From the NCBI GenBank assembly GCA_021732645.1, contig JAKFUQ010000073.1:1-33348 (forward strand): a DNA stretch of 33,348 nucleotides, read 5' to 3'. Positions 1 to 8,779 of this stretch are shown piece after piece (the first letter of the stretch is position 1; each line of letters starts with the position of its first letter). Under the pieces are notes generated by a model. That model ran no database searches. It saw nothing but the letters and a program-made list of their open reading frames with translations, and was not told the DNA's origin. The stretch comes from Rhizobacter sp. (GTDB taxonomy: Bacteria > Pseudomonadota > Gammaproteobacteria > Burkholderiales > Burkholderiaceae_C). The translations under genes and the position numbers were made by a program.

Positions 1-1185
1 GCCCTGCGCCGCCGCTTCCTCGTAGCCGGTGGTGCCGTTGATCTGCCCGGCGAAGAACAGGCCGCGGATCGACTTGGTCTCGAAGCTGGCCTTCAGAGCG
101 CGCGGGTCGAAGTAGTCGTACTCGATCGCATAGCCCGGCCGCAGGATGTGCGCCTGCCCCAGACCGACCATCGAATGCACCGCAGCCAGCTGGATGTCGA
201 ACGGCAGCGAGGTCGAAATGCCGTTCGGGTAGAACTCGTGGGTCGTCAGCCCCTCGGGCTCCAGATAGATCTGGTGCGAGGTCTTGTCGGCAAAACGATT
301 GACCTTGTCTTCGATGCTCGGGCAGTAGCGCGGCCCGACACCCTCGATCACGCCGGTGAACATTGGGCTGCGATCGAAGCCCGAGCGGATGATTTCGTGC
401 GTGCGCTCGTTGGTGTGGGTGATCCAGCAGGGCACCTGCTGCGGGTGCTGCGACGCATCGCCCAGGTAGCTGAACACCGGCATCGGCGTTTCAGGTGCCG
501 CGCCATCGGGGCCGGGAACGCCGTCGCCGTGCTGCGGCGTCAAACAGCTGAAGTCAATGCTGCGCCCGTCGAGGCGCGGTGGCGTGCCGGTTTTCAGGCG
601 ACCTTGGGGCAGCTTCAGTTCCTTCAACCGCGACGACAGCGTGATCGCTGGTGGGTCGCCCGCGCGACCTGCTGCGTGGTTGTCCAGGCCCACATGCACC
701 TTGCCATTCAGGAAAGTGCCAGCCGTCAACACCACGGCGCGAGACTTGAAGCGAACGCCCACTTGCGTGACAACGCCCGCCACAGCATCACCTTCAACGA
801 TCAAATCATCGCAGGCGCCCTGGAACAGCCACAGGTTCGGCTGATTTTCGAGCCTCCGCCGGATCGCCGCGCGGTACAGCACGCGATCGGCCTGGGCGCG
901 GGTTGCGCGCACCGCAGGGCCCTTCGAGCCGTTCAGGATGCGGAACTGGATGCCGGCCTCGTCGGTCGCTGCGGCCATCGCGCCGCCCAGCGCATCGATC
1001 TCCTTGACAAGGTGGCCTTTGCCGATGCCGCCGATCGACGGGTTGCAACTCATCTGACCCAGCGTTTCGATGTTGTGCGTCAGCAGCAAGGTGGCGCAAC
1101 CCAGCCGAGCCGAGGCCAGCGCCGCTTCGGTGCCGGCATGGCCACCACCGATCACAATCACGTCGAAGACTTGCGGGAACCACAT
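1..1185 (-). CDS. mnmG: tRNA uridine-5-carboxymethylaminomethyl(34) synthesis enzyme MnmG (GidA), partial (3' end outside window)
   Basis: Reverse-strand frame from ATG at 1185 reads [68 protein letters not shown]... with the FAD-binding GGGHAG motif, ending in EEAAAQG at the window edge. Absent from the ORF track because there is no stop inside the window. Confidence 0.97.
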   Translation of the reverse strand, partial: MWFPQVFDVIVIGGGHAGTEAALASARLGCATLLLTHNIETLGQMSCNPSIGGIGKGHLVKEIDALGGAMAAATDEAGIQFRILNGSKGPAVRATRAQADRVLYRAAIRRRLENQPNLWLFQGACDDLIVEGDAVAGVVTQVGVRFKSRAVVLTAGTFLNGKVHVGLDNHAAGRAGDPPAITLSSRLKELKLPQGRLKTGTPPRLDGRSIDFSCLTPQHGDGVPGPDGAAPETPMPVFSYLGDASQHPQQVPCWITHTNERTHEIIRSGFDRSPMFTGVIEGVGPRYCPSIEDKVNRFADKTSHQIYLEPEGLTTHEFYPNGISTSLPFDIQLAAVHSMVGLGQAHILRPGYAIEYDYFDPRALKASFETKSIRGLFFAGQINGTTGYEEAAAQG

Positions 1186-1257
1186 GGCGTTGCCTGTTTT
1201 TTGAGCAATCTCCGATTGTAGGGAGCACGCCGCCTGAGCGGGTCACCGCAACTGCCC

Positions 1258-3423
1258 TCAGCGGCTCATGCCACTGGCCGGCACGCTGCGCAGGTCCTGT
1301 GCAAGGCGCCCTTCATGGAGCACGATCACGCGGCTGGCGGTGGCAATGGTCTCCGGCCGGTGCGCGACGATCACCCGCGTCAGGTCGAGTTGCCGCACCG
1401 CTTGGTTGACCAGCCGCTCGCGGTCGACATCGAGCGCACTGGTCGCCTCGTCCAAAAACAGGATGCGCGGGCGCTTGTACAGCGCACGGGCCAGCAGGAT
1501 GCGCTGCTTCTGGCCGCCCGACACGCTGGTGCCCATGTCGCCGATGAGCGTGTGAAAGCCCATCGGCATCGCCTCGATTTCCTCGTGAACGGCGGCCAGT
1601 CGGGCACATTCCTCGACCCACGCGGTGTCGGGCGCCGCGTCGAAGAAACTGATGTTGTCGATGATCGAACCCGCAAACAGCTGGTCGTCTTGCATCACAG
1701 CGCCGATCATGTCGCGCCACGCACGCGCGCCGAGCCGCGCCAGAGGCAGGCCACCGACACGCACCTCACCGGCCTGCGCCTCCAGCGTACCCAGCATCAG
1801 TTTCAACAGCGTCGTCTTGCCGCAGCCCGAGGGGCCCGCGATGGCCACCGACTCGCCCGGCTCGATGGTCAAGCTCAGTCCATCGATGACCCAGGGCTCG
1901 CCATCCGAATACCGAAAGCGGATGCCGCTGAGCTGGATCTGTGCCCCGACCTTGGCGACATCGACCGGGGCGGCCTCATCGGCTTCGGGCGCGGTCAGCA
2001 CGATGTCGGCCAGCCGCTCACCCTGCAGCTTGAGCATGCGCAGCTCGACCAGCTTGTCGATCAAGCCACTGACGCGCAACGCGAACTGTTCCTTGTAGGC
2101 GAAAAACGCGAACAGCATGCCGACCGAGAAGCTGCGGTCCAGCACCAACAGCGCGCCGACCCAGATCACCGCCACGCGCTCCAGACCGAACACCAGTTTG
2201 TGCGACACCGACAAGGTCAGGTCGAGCTTGCGCATCACGATGTGGGCGTTCAGCGCATCGACCGCGCGGTTCATGTACTGGCCCTGCCGCTGCTCTTGTC
2301 GGTTGAACAGCTTGATAGCCTGCACACCGCGTAGCGATTCAAGGAAGTGAGTGTCCGCTTTCGCGTCGTGAACGATGGATTCTTCAGTTGCATCACGAAG
2401 GGGGCGAAAAAACGCCCAGCGCAGCAGTGCGTAGGCGGTCACACCCGCCAGCGCAATCAGGGTCAACTTGACGCTGTAGAACGCCATCATGGCAAAGGTC
2501 AGTACCACCAGCAGGCCATCGAGCACCACCTCGATGAAGCTGGTGGTCAGCGTTTGCTGAATTTTCTCGACAGCGGCGAAGCGCGACATCACATCGCCGG
2601 TGTGGCGCTTCTCGAACCACGCCACCGGCAGCCGCATCAGGTGTGCAAACACGTTCGACAGCCACTGCAGGTTCAGCGTCGCCGACAGGTACAGCACCGC
2701 CCACGAGCGGATCGCGCCAGTGGCCACCTGCACCAGCACCAGCAAGGTGAAGCCCAACCCGAGGGTGACCAGCAGGTCGCGGTCGGCGCTGACCAGCACG
2801 CTGTCGACCACCCACTGCATGAAAAACGGCGACAGCAGCATGAACACTTCGAGCGCCAGCGCCAGCACCAGGATCTGCAACAGAGAGCGCTTCAGGCCAC
2901 TGACCTGCCCGAGCAGCTGCCGTACCGTCACCGACTGCCGCTCCACGCGTGGCTGAAACTCGGGGGTCGGTGTCAGCTCCAGCACCACGCCCGTGAAGTG
3001 GTTGGACACCTCGGCCATCGACAGCCGTCGAACGCCACGCGCGGGGTCGTGCAGCACCGCCTTGCCACCGCGCAGCGCGACCAGCACGACAAAGTGGTTC
3101 AAGTCCCAGTGCAGCACGCAGGGCAGCTGCAACTGCGGCAGGTGTTCGAGTTCGGCACGCAGCGCGCGCGGCGTCAGTTGCAGCTGGCCGGCGATGCGCG
3201 TCAAGTCCATCATCGTCGCGCCCTTGAGCGACAACGAGAAGCGCTTGCGCAAGGTCGGCAGGTCCGTCTTCAGCCCGTGGTGCGTGGCCACCATGGCCAA
3301 ACACGCCAGACCGCATTCGGCCTCCTCGGTCTGCAGCAACATCGGGACGCGCGAGGGGCCCAGGCCCACGCGCAGGGCCGACAAGGCGGCGGCACCCAGT
3401 CCCGGCTCGTCCGCGCGCTTCAC
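1258..3423 (-). CDS. Peptidase C39 domain ABC transporter (ATP-binding/permease; bacteriocin/double-glycine peptide exporter, CvaB/RaxB-like)
   Basis: N-terminal C39 motif LLQTEEAECGLACLAMVATHHG (Cys), HWDLNHFVVLVAL (His), LHDPARG (Asp); ABC motifs GPSGCGKTT, SVSGGQKQR, LFLDEATSALD. GTG at 3423 overlaps the TGA of the upstream gene (GTGA); the ORF track extends the start to 3462. Confidence 0.92.
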   Translation of the reverse strand: MKRADEPGLGAAALSALRVGLGPSRVPMLLQTEEAECGLACLAMVATHHGLKTDLPTLRKRFSLSLKGATMMDLTRIAGQLQLTPRALRAELEHLPQLQLPCVLHWDLNHFVVLVALRGGKAVLHDPARGVRRLSMAEVSNHFTGVVLELTPTPEFQPRVERQSVTVRQLLGQVSGLKRSLLQILVLALALEVFMLLSPFFMQWVVDSVLVSADRDLLVTLGLGFTLLVLVQVATGAIRSWAVLYLSATLNLQWLSNVFAHLMRLPVAWFEKRHTGDVMSRFAAVEKIQQTLTTSFIEVVLDGLLVVLTFAMMAFYSVKLTLIALAGVTAYALLRWAFFRPLRDATEESIVHDAKADTHFLESLRGVQAIKLFNRQEQRQGQYMNRAVDALNAHIVMRKLDLTLSVSHKLVFGLERVAVIWVGALLVLDRSFSVGMLFAFFAYKEQFALRVSGLIDKLVELRMLKLQGERLADIVLTAPEADEAAPVDVAKVGAQIQLSGIRFRYSDGEPWVIDGLSLTIEPGESVAIAGPSGCGKTTLLKLMLGTLEAQAGEVRVGGLPLARLGARAWRDMIGAVMQDDQLFAGSIIDNISFFDAAPDTAWVEECARLAAVHEEIEAMPMGFHTLIGDMGTSVSGGQKQRILLARALYKRPRILFLDEATSALDVDRERLVNQAVRQLDLTRVIVAHRPETIATASRVIVLHEGRLAQDLRSVPASGMSR

Positions 3424-4706
3424 AGCCGCCCCGTCACGCTCAACAGGGGCTCGAAGATCCACTCGATGAGCCGACGGCGGTCGAGCAGCACATCGGCCTC
3501 GAGTTGCATGCCTGCGACCAAGGGCTGCGCGACACCGTAGGCCTGCACCGTTTGCGCATCGAGTGCCACGGTGATGCGGTACAGCGGCTCCGTGACACGC
3601 GCGTCATCGTCTGCATGGGCGCCGACGACCGTACCCGCCGACAACGGCAGGTTGGCCAGTTCAGCCGCCTGCAACGGCGTGCGCGACACCTGCAGCACCT
3701 GCCCCGGGTGATGGCCGAACTTCTGGTACGGAAACGCCTGGTAGCGCAACTGCACCTTCTGCTCAGGTCGCAGAAAGCCGACCGCGCTGGAGGGGGCAAA
3801 CAACTGAGCCTGCATCTTCGCGCCCTCGGGCAAGAGGCTGGCCAGCGCAGCCGACGGGGTGACGCTGTCACCAGGCGCCGCGAGCACGGCAGTGACCACG
3901 CCTGATCGGGGCGCTCGAACGACGATGCGCTGCAAAGCGCCGCTCTCGGCCGAGGCCTGCGTCAGCTCGGCAAGGCTGCGCTCAATGCCGCCTCGCTGCG
4001 ATTGCGCCTGCGAGGTGCGCTCGCTTCGCTGCGCTTCAAGCACGCCGATTTCACGCTGCTGCGCGAGGCGTTGGCGCACCAGCGCTTGCGCCTGCGCGCG
4101 CAGGCCGAGGATTTCTTCCGCCTTTGTCTGTACGTGGGCGCCGGAGACGAAGTTGTCGGCCTGCAGGGACTGGAGTTGGGCCCAGGCTTTTTGTGCCAGC
4201 GCCAGGCGCTCCTGCTGGAGCTCGCCCTCTGCATCCATTTGCTTGAGTTCGCGGCGCATGTCAGCGATCTGTCGCGACAAGGCGGCGAGCTGCTCGGCTT
4301 CGAGCCGCTCGCTCTGTCGGCTTGCCTCGTTGAGGCTGCGCGCGCGCACGTCAATGCTGTCTTGCACCGCGGACTGCGCGTCACCCGACGCTGTCGACCG
4401 GTCTGTCGAGATGACGAACAGAATGTCGCCGGAGCGAACCGCGTCGCCCTCAGTCACGCGCCGCTCAACGACCGTGCCAGCCTGCGGCGTCGGCAGACGC
4501 AGCACACCCTGATCAGGCAACAAGACACCCACCACATGGGCTTTGCGGGTGTATTCGCCTTGAAACAGGAACCATCCCGTGGCCAGAGCGGTGATGGCCA
4601 CCAGTCCCGTCAAGACCGAAAAAGAAACTGGCCGGACCAGTTGAATCCGGCCCAGCCAAGTGTTTTTGTGGTGTTCCAGCGCCTCAATGCGAAACAGATC
4701 GCTCAT
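3420..4706 (-). CDS. HlyD family secretion periplasmic adaptor subunit (CvaA/RaxA-like)
   Basis: MSDLFRIEALEHHKNTWLGRIQLVRPVSFSVLTGL..., coiled-coil centre, RAPRSGVVTAVLAAPGDSV lipoyl/barrel motif; located directly upstream of the C39 ABC transporter. The ORF track uses a TTG start at 4739; ATG at 4706 fits family N-termini better. Confidence 0.9.
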   Translation of the reverse strand: MSDLFRIEALEHHKNTWLGRIQLVRPVSFSVLTGLVAITALATGWFLFQGEYTRKAHVVGVLLPDQGVLRLPTPQAGTVVERRVTEGDAVRSGDILFVISTDRSTASGDAQSAVQDSIDVRARSLNEASRQSERLEAEQLAALSRQIADMRRELKQMDAEGELQQERLALAQKAWAQLQSLQADNFVSGAHVQTKAEEILGLRAQAQALVRQRLAQQREIGVLEAQRSERTSQAQSQRGGIERSLAELTQASAESGALQRIVVRAPRSGVVTAVLAAPGDSVTPSAALASLLPEGAKMQAQLFAPSSAVGFLRPEQKVQLRYQAFPYQKFGHHPGQVLQVSRTPLQAAELANLPLSAGTVVGAHADDDARVTEPLYRITVALDAQTVQAYGVAQPLVAGMQLEADVLLDRRRLIEWIFEPLLSVTGRL

Positions 4707-4768
4707 TGTTGCGAGTGTCGTCGCCAGCGAGGCGACCAAGCAGGGTCACCACCAACAAAGTATCACGT

Positions 4769-4933
4769 TCACCACCGGCGGCCTGGGGCCCCGCCGCTGA
4801 CTTCACGCAATTCGTCTGATTTCAGCTCACGTGGGCCATTGGCCGACTCACGACGCGTCTTGACTTGGGTATCGACGGTCTTGGCGACAGGGGTTTGGCG
4901 AGACACCGGCGCGTTGAAGGGCAATTTCCGCAT
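4769..4933 (-). CDS. 54-aa double-glycine-leader peptide with a 6-aa predicted core (APGRRW)
   Basis: MRKLPFNAPVSRQTPVAKTVDTQVKTRRESANGPRELKSDELREVSGG|APGRRW. AGGAG Shine-Dalgarno 7 nt upstream of ATG 4933; leader residues L-12, E-8, L-7, V-4, G-2, G-1 match the GG-leader consensus; adjacent to HlyD and C39 transporter genes. Confidence 0.75.
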   Translation of the reverse strand: MRKLPFNAPVSRQTPVAKTVDTQVKTRRESANGPRELKSDELREVSGGAPGRRW

Positions 4934-4960
4934 TTGAAACTCCTGAGAGGGATGGGTCGC

Positions 4961-4977
4961 ATGCACACCATGTGCAT
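4961..4977. promoter_or_regulatory. Perfect inverted repeat ATGCACA-CCA-TGTGCAT upstream of the peptide gene
   Basis: 7-bp perfect arms with a 3-nt spacer, 28-44 bp upstream of the peptide ATG. Confidence 0.5.
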
Positions 4978-5071
4978 AACGACATTCCAGCAGCTCCCCG
5001 GCCATTTCATAACTGTCAACTCTTACAGCTTGTGCTCAGCCCAAGAGCCGACTACGAATTCACGTTGTCTC

Positions 5072-5785
5072 TCAAAAAATCAGTTTCAGCCGCAGCGCCT
5101 TCAGCACGGCCTGGTGCTTGTTGACGCATTCGAGCTTGTGCGTGGCGTTGGTCAGGTGAAGCACGGCGGTGCGCTCGCTGATGCCCAGGATGTTGCCGAC
5201 CTCCCAGGCGGTCTTGCCCTCCATGGTCCAGCGCAGGCTCTCCAGTTCGCGCGGTGTCAGAGACACCGTGCTGGCATCGGGAACGGTCGGCAACAGCACG
5301 CGGGAGGCCGCATCCTGGGCCAGCACCGCAAACAGCTGCAGGTCGGCGACCATGCGGGTGAGCTCCTGCGGCGCATGGGGCAGCGGGCGATCGCGGTCCA
5401 CGCCGAGCACAAAGTGTCGCCCTTCCGGCAGGTGCAGCGCCAGGCAGATGCCCGTGCGGTAGCCGTAGCGGGCCTGCGCCTCCCACATCTCCGATTGGCC
5501 GGCCGAGATGTAGGTGGTCTGGTCCCAGATGATGGGCACGCTCTTGCGCTTGCAGTGCTGCATCACCGGGTCATTCATGCATTTCGCGCCTTCTTCGAGC
5601 GCCGCACTGAAGGCCGGTGGTGCGTTGTCGATGGCGATGAATTCGGGGTCGCCCAGGAAGTGGTCTATGACGGTGATGGCCGACACGGTATCGAACCCCA
5701 GGCCACGGGCGAAGCCGACGATTTCAGAGTGAAGATCGTCCCGGCTTTGCGCCTCGAACACCGATGAAAAGCCACCCTGAAGCAT
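5072..5785 (-). CDS. LuxR family transcriptional regulator with autoinducer-binding domain (LuxR solo; no luxI in window)
   Basis: N-terminal autoinducer-domain pattern (NDPVMQHCKRKSVPIIW, YGYRTGICLALHLP) and C-terminal HTH SLTPRELESLRWTMEGKTAWEVGNILGISERTAVLHLTNATHKLECVNKHQAV. Confidence 0.92.
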   Translation of the reverse strand: MLQGGFSSVFEAQSRDDLHSEIVGFARGLGFDTVSAITVIDHFLGDPEFIAIDNAPPAFSAALEEGAKCMNDPVMQHCKRKSVPIIWDQTTYISAGQSEMWEAQARYGYRTGICLALHLPEGRHFVLGVDRDRPLPHAPQELTRMVADLQLFAVLAQDAASRVLLPTVPDASTVSLTPRELESLRWTMEGKTAWEVGNILGISERTAVLHLTNATHKLECVNKHQAVLKALRLKLIF

Positions 5786-5835
5786 CAGAAACCGATCACT
5801 CCCGAACGCCAGACAGTCGCTGTCTCACCGCCGCA

Positions 5836-5857
5836 CACCTGCAAACATTGACAGGTG
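5836..5857. promoter_or_regulatory. lux-box-like inverted repeat upstream of luxR
   Basis: cACCTGcaaacattgaCAGGTg: ACCTG-N10-CAGGT, 20 bp, same arms and spacing as the classical lux box; 51 bp upstream of the luxR start codon. Confidence 0.6.
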
Positions 5858-5989
5858 GCAAGCTCGACAAACCCGCAGACACTGATGTCAGAGGCAGTTT
5901 GGTGACTGCCCGGTGAAAGGCGGAAACCCATGACTCCCCCGTGGACAGTGCGTGCATGGCCCCCTCTATTGTGGCAGGCGGACTCTACG

Positions 5990-6304
5990 ATGGATTTGTG
6001 TCTGACACACATGCACACCCGTGTCGTCCATTCCGGTTTGTCCGACTCGCCCTGCTGTGGACAGACCTTGTGGGCACGCACCAGCGATGAAACGACCGCC
6101 GGTGTGGCCTGGGATTGGGTGCAACTGCACCAAGGCGTGGTCGCGATGGCCGACCCGATGGGCCTGGTGACCAACCTGATGCTGCTGGACGCCCATGGCG
6201 AACCGATTCCCACGCTGCAAGCGACGCTGCACCTGAACGAGATCGTGCACGCGCTGCCCTGGCAGACCGAGGTCGAACGCGCGCTGGCGCGGCTGGCCGC
6301 CTGA
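5990..6304 (+). CDS. Hypothetical protein
   Basis: Open frame ending ...VVAMADPMGLVTNLMLLDAHGEPIPTLQATLHLNEIVHALPWQTEVERALARLAA with protein-like composition; fills the gap between divergent/convergent genes. Start uncertain (5930, 5990 or 6011). Confidence 0.55.
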   Translation: MDLCLTHMHTRVVHSGLSDSPCCGQTLWARTSDETTAGVAWDWVQLHQGVVAMADPMGLVTNLMLLDAHGEPIPTLQATLHLNEIVHALPWQTEVERALARLAA

Positions 6305-6345
6305 CGGCTGCGGGCGTTTCGCCATGCCGCCGCGTGCGGCGCCGG

Positions 6346-6819
6346 TCAACCGGGTCGGCACATTTCAATGTGCGGGATGCCATCTTCGAAGTAGCCCTCG
6401 CCGACCGCCTGAAACCCTTGCGCGGCGTAAAAGCGCTCCAGATGGCTTTGCGCCGAAAGCCGGATGCCCTGGCCCGGGAAGGCCGTCACAAGCTGCGCTA
6501 CGGCGCGTTGAACCAGCTCCCGCCCGAGTCCTGTGCCACGGCCCGCACCGAAGGTGAGCACGCGGCCGATCGCCGGCTCGGCGTACTTGATGCCAGGGTC
6601 GAGGAGACGGGCATACGCCAAGGGCATGCCCTGTTCGCCTGGCCACGCGGCCAGGTGGCAGGCGGCCTCATCGCGCCCATCGACATCGAGGTAGGCGCAA
6701 CGCTGCTCGACGCAGAACACCTGCTGACGCACCATGTAGATGTATTGCAGCTCGTGCACGCTCAACGCGTCGAAGCGACAGCTGCGCCAGCGGGGGGTGG
6801 GGGCGGCAGCGGTCAGCAT
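6346..6819 (-). CDS. GNAT family N-acetyltransferase, ElaA-like
   Basis: ALSVHELQYIYMVRQQVFCVEQRCAYLDVDGRDEAACHLAAW...GRVLTFGAGRGTGLGRELVQRAVAQ; start ATG 6819 overlaps the upstream stop. Confidence 0.88.
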   Translation of the reverse strand: MLTAAAPTPRWRSCRFDALSVHELQYIYMVRQQVFCVEQRCAYLDVDGRDEAACHLAAWPGEQGMPLAYARLLDPGIKYAEPAIGRVLTFGAGRGTGLGRELVQRAVAQLVTAFPGQGIRLSAQSHLERFYAAQGFQAVGEGYFEDGIPHIEMCRPG

Positions 6820-7985
6820 GTGGCGGCATCGTTCAAGCGACGGGCCACCCACCACCCGCCCAACACGGTCAGGACGACGCAAACCACCAGCGGTGCCGCC
6901 ACATCAACCGGCCCGAGGGCTTCGCCCTTGAGCACCCGCGCCATCAGCGTCGACTGTGCCAGGGCCGGCACCCACAGGTACCAGGGCGATTCGCCGCTCT
7001 GGTCGAACACCGACACCAGGGGAAGCAGCGAGACGGCGGCCAGCACCACGGTGCTGCTGGCCTGGGCCTCCTTGAAGCTCTTGCAGCGGATGGCAATGGC
7101 CATCAGCAGCGCCGACATCGCCGCGGCAAACGGCAGCAGCAGCAGCACAAACGCCAGCGCCTCCGGCCAACCGTACTGAAACATCGCCTGCAAGGTGTCG
7201 CTGCGCAGCAACCACTGCGCCGGGATGAAGCTGAAGCAGCTCAGCGTCGCGATCAGCACCGCCACGCTGGCGACCGCGCCCCACTTGCCCAGCACGATCG
7301 CACTGCGACGCGCCGGGTTCATCAGCAGCGGCTCCAGCGATCCGCGCTCGCGCTCGCCGGCGGTCGTGTCCAGGGCAGCGTTCAAGGCACCGTACAGCAC
7401 CGCCATGATCACGAAGAACGGCAGCATGCCGGTGATCTGGGCGGCACGGGTGCGGGCGCTGGCCAGGTCGCGCTCCTGCACCTCGAACGGCTCCAGCAGC
7501 TCAATGGCCACGCCGCGCAGCGCCAAGGTCAGCGTCGTGCGCTCCTGCGCATAGGCCGCGAGCAGCCGCTGCACACGGGCCGCGCCGGCCTGCGCCTGCG
7601 CATTGCCGCTGTCGCTGACCACCTCGATCGCAGGGGCCTCGCCACGATGCACGGCCGCATCGAAGCCCTTGGGCACGACCAGCACCGGGTCGGACCATTT
7701 GCGCGCGCGCAGCTGCGCTTCGTAGTCGACCGGTGGCGCTTTCACGATGTGCGTCTGCCGCTGCAGAAAATTCACCAGGCCCGGCGCGTGCGCTGCCCCG
7801 TCGAGATACACGACGCGGTTCTCGGCACGGGTCTCAAAGCTGGCCAGCAGTGCCGACAGCGCGACCAGCAGCAGCGGGCCCATCAGCACGCTGCTGAACA
7901 ACACGACCATCAGCGTGCGGCGGTCGCGCAGCGCATCGACGATCTCCTTGCGGTAGACGGCCCAGGCCACGCGCGGGGTGCTCAT
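6813..7985 (-). CDS. ABC transporter permease (ABC-2 type, NatB-like)
   Basis: 390 aa; MSTPRVAWAVYRKEIVDALRDRRTLMVVLFSSVLMGPLLLVALSALLA, GERERGSLEPLLMNPARRSAIVLGKW, multiple TM segments; ATGA overlap with the ATPase gene. Confidence 0.88.
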   Translation of the reverse strand: MSTPRVAWAVYRKEIVDALRDRRTLMVVLFSSVLMGPLLLVALSALLASFETRAENRVVYLDGAAHAPGLVNFLQRQTHIVKAPPVDYEAQLRARKWSDPVLVVPKGFDAAVHRGEAPAIEVVSDSGNAQAQAGAARVQRLLAAYAQERTTLTLALRGVAIELLEPFEVQERDLASARTRAAQITGMLPFFVIMAVLYGALNAALDTTAGERERGSLEPLLMNPARRSAIVLGKWGAVASVAVLIATLSCFSFIPAQWLLRSDTLQAMFQYGWPEALAFVLLLLPFAAAMSALLMAIAIRCKSFKEAQASSTVVLAAVSLLPLVSVFDQSGESPWYLWVPALAQSTLMARVLKGEALGPVDVAAPLVVCVVLTVLGGWWVARRLNDAATC

Positions 7986-8779
7986 AACGCCAGCTCGTGC
8001 AGCGGCGGAAAGGCCAGTTGCACGAACGCTTCTTCAAAATCGGTCTGCCCGGTCTGCGCCAGCAGCTCGTCCACCGTGCCCGCAGCCACGCTGCGGCCAT
8101 GCGACACCACGACGACCTGGTCGCACAACCGCTGGACCTCTTGCATGATGTGCGTCGAGAACACGATGCACTTGCCACCGCCCTCGGCCGTGCGCAGAAA
8201 GCGCAGCGACTCCCGCAGGCTGCGCGTGGCGGGCACATCGAGGCCGTTGGTCGGCTCATCCAGCACGATGTTCGCTGGGTCGTGCACCAGCGCGCGGGCC
8301 AGCGCGATCTTCATCCGCTCGCCCTGGCTGAAGCCCTCGGTGCGGCGATCGAGCAACGGCTTGAAGGCCAGCATGTCGGCCAGCGCATCGGCGCGCGTCT
8401 CGGCCTGGTCACGGCCCAGGCCTTGCAGCGCGCCGTAATAGACGATGTTCTCGCGCGCCGTCAGCCGTGGGTACAAGCCGCGCGCGTCGCTGAGCACGCC
8501 CATGCGCGCCAGCGCCTCGCGCGGACGACTCGCCACGTCGATGCCATCCACCGTCATTCGGCCCGCGTCGGGTGCGATCAAGCCGGCCAGCATCCGCAAG
8601 GTGGTTGTCTTGCCCGCACCGTTCGGGCCCAGCAGGCCGGTGATGCAGCCATCGGCCGCGGTGAAGCTGAGCTGCCCGACCGCCACGATGCCAGCCTGCA
8701 CCGGCGCACCGGTCAGCGTCTCACGCAGGCTGCGCGCAGGTGCGGCGAACCGCTTCGCGAGACCTTCGACGACGATCAC
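7982..8779 (-). CDS. ABC transporter ATP-binding protein (NatA-like)
   Basis: Walker A GPNGAGKTT, signature FSQGERMKIALARALVHDP, Walker B NIVLDEPTNGLD. Confidence 0.93.
   Translation of the reverse strand: MIVVEGLAKRFAAPARSLRETLTGAPVQAGIVAVGQLSFTAADGCITGLLGPNGAGKTTTLRMLAGLIAPDAGRMTVDGIDVASRPREALARMGVLSDARGLYPRLTARENIVYYGALQGLGRDQAETRADALADMLAFKPLLDRRTEGFSQGERMKIALARALVHDPANIVLDEPTNGLDVPATRSLRESLRFLRTAEGGGKCIVFSTHIMQEVQRLCDQVVVVSHGRSVAAGTVDELLAQTGQTDFEEAFVQLAFPPLHELAL

Noticed and set aside
2347-3540. 397-aa plus-strand ORF opposite the C39 ABC transporter
   Set aside because: Antisense shadow of a clear transporter gene; Gln/His/Arg-rich translation.
4989-5004. Sigma54-like promoter TGGCCGGGGAGCTGCT (minus strand) upstream of the peptide gene
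   Set aside because: GG/GC spacing fits but positions 5, 6 and 12 deviate from consensus; too weak to call without TSS data.
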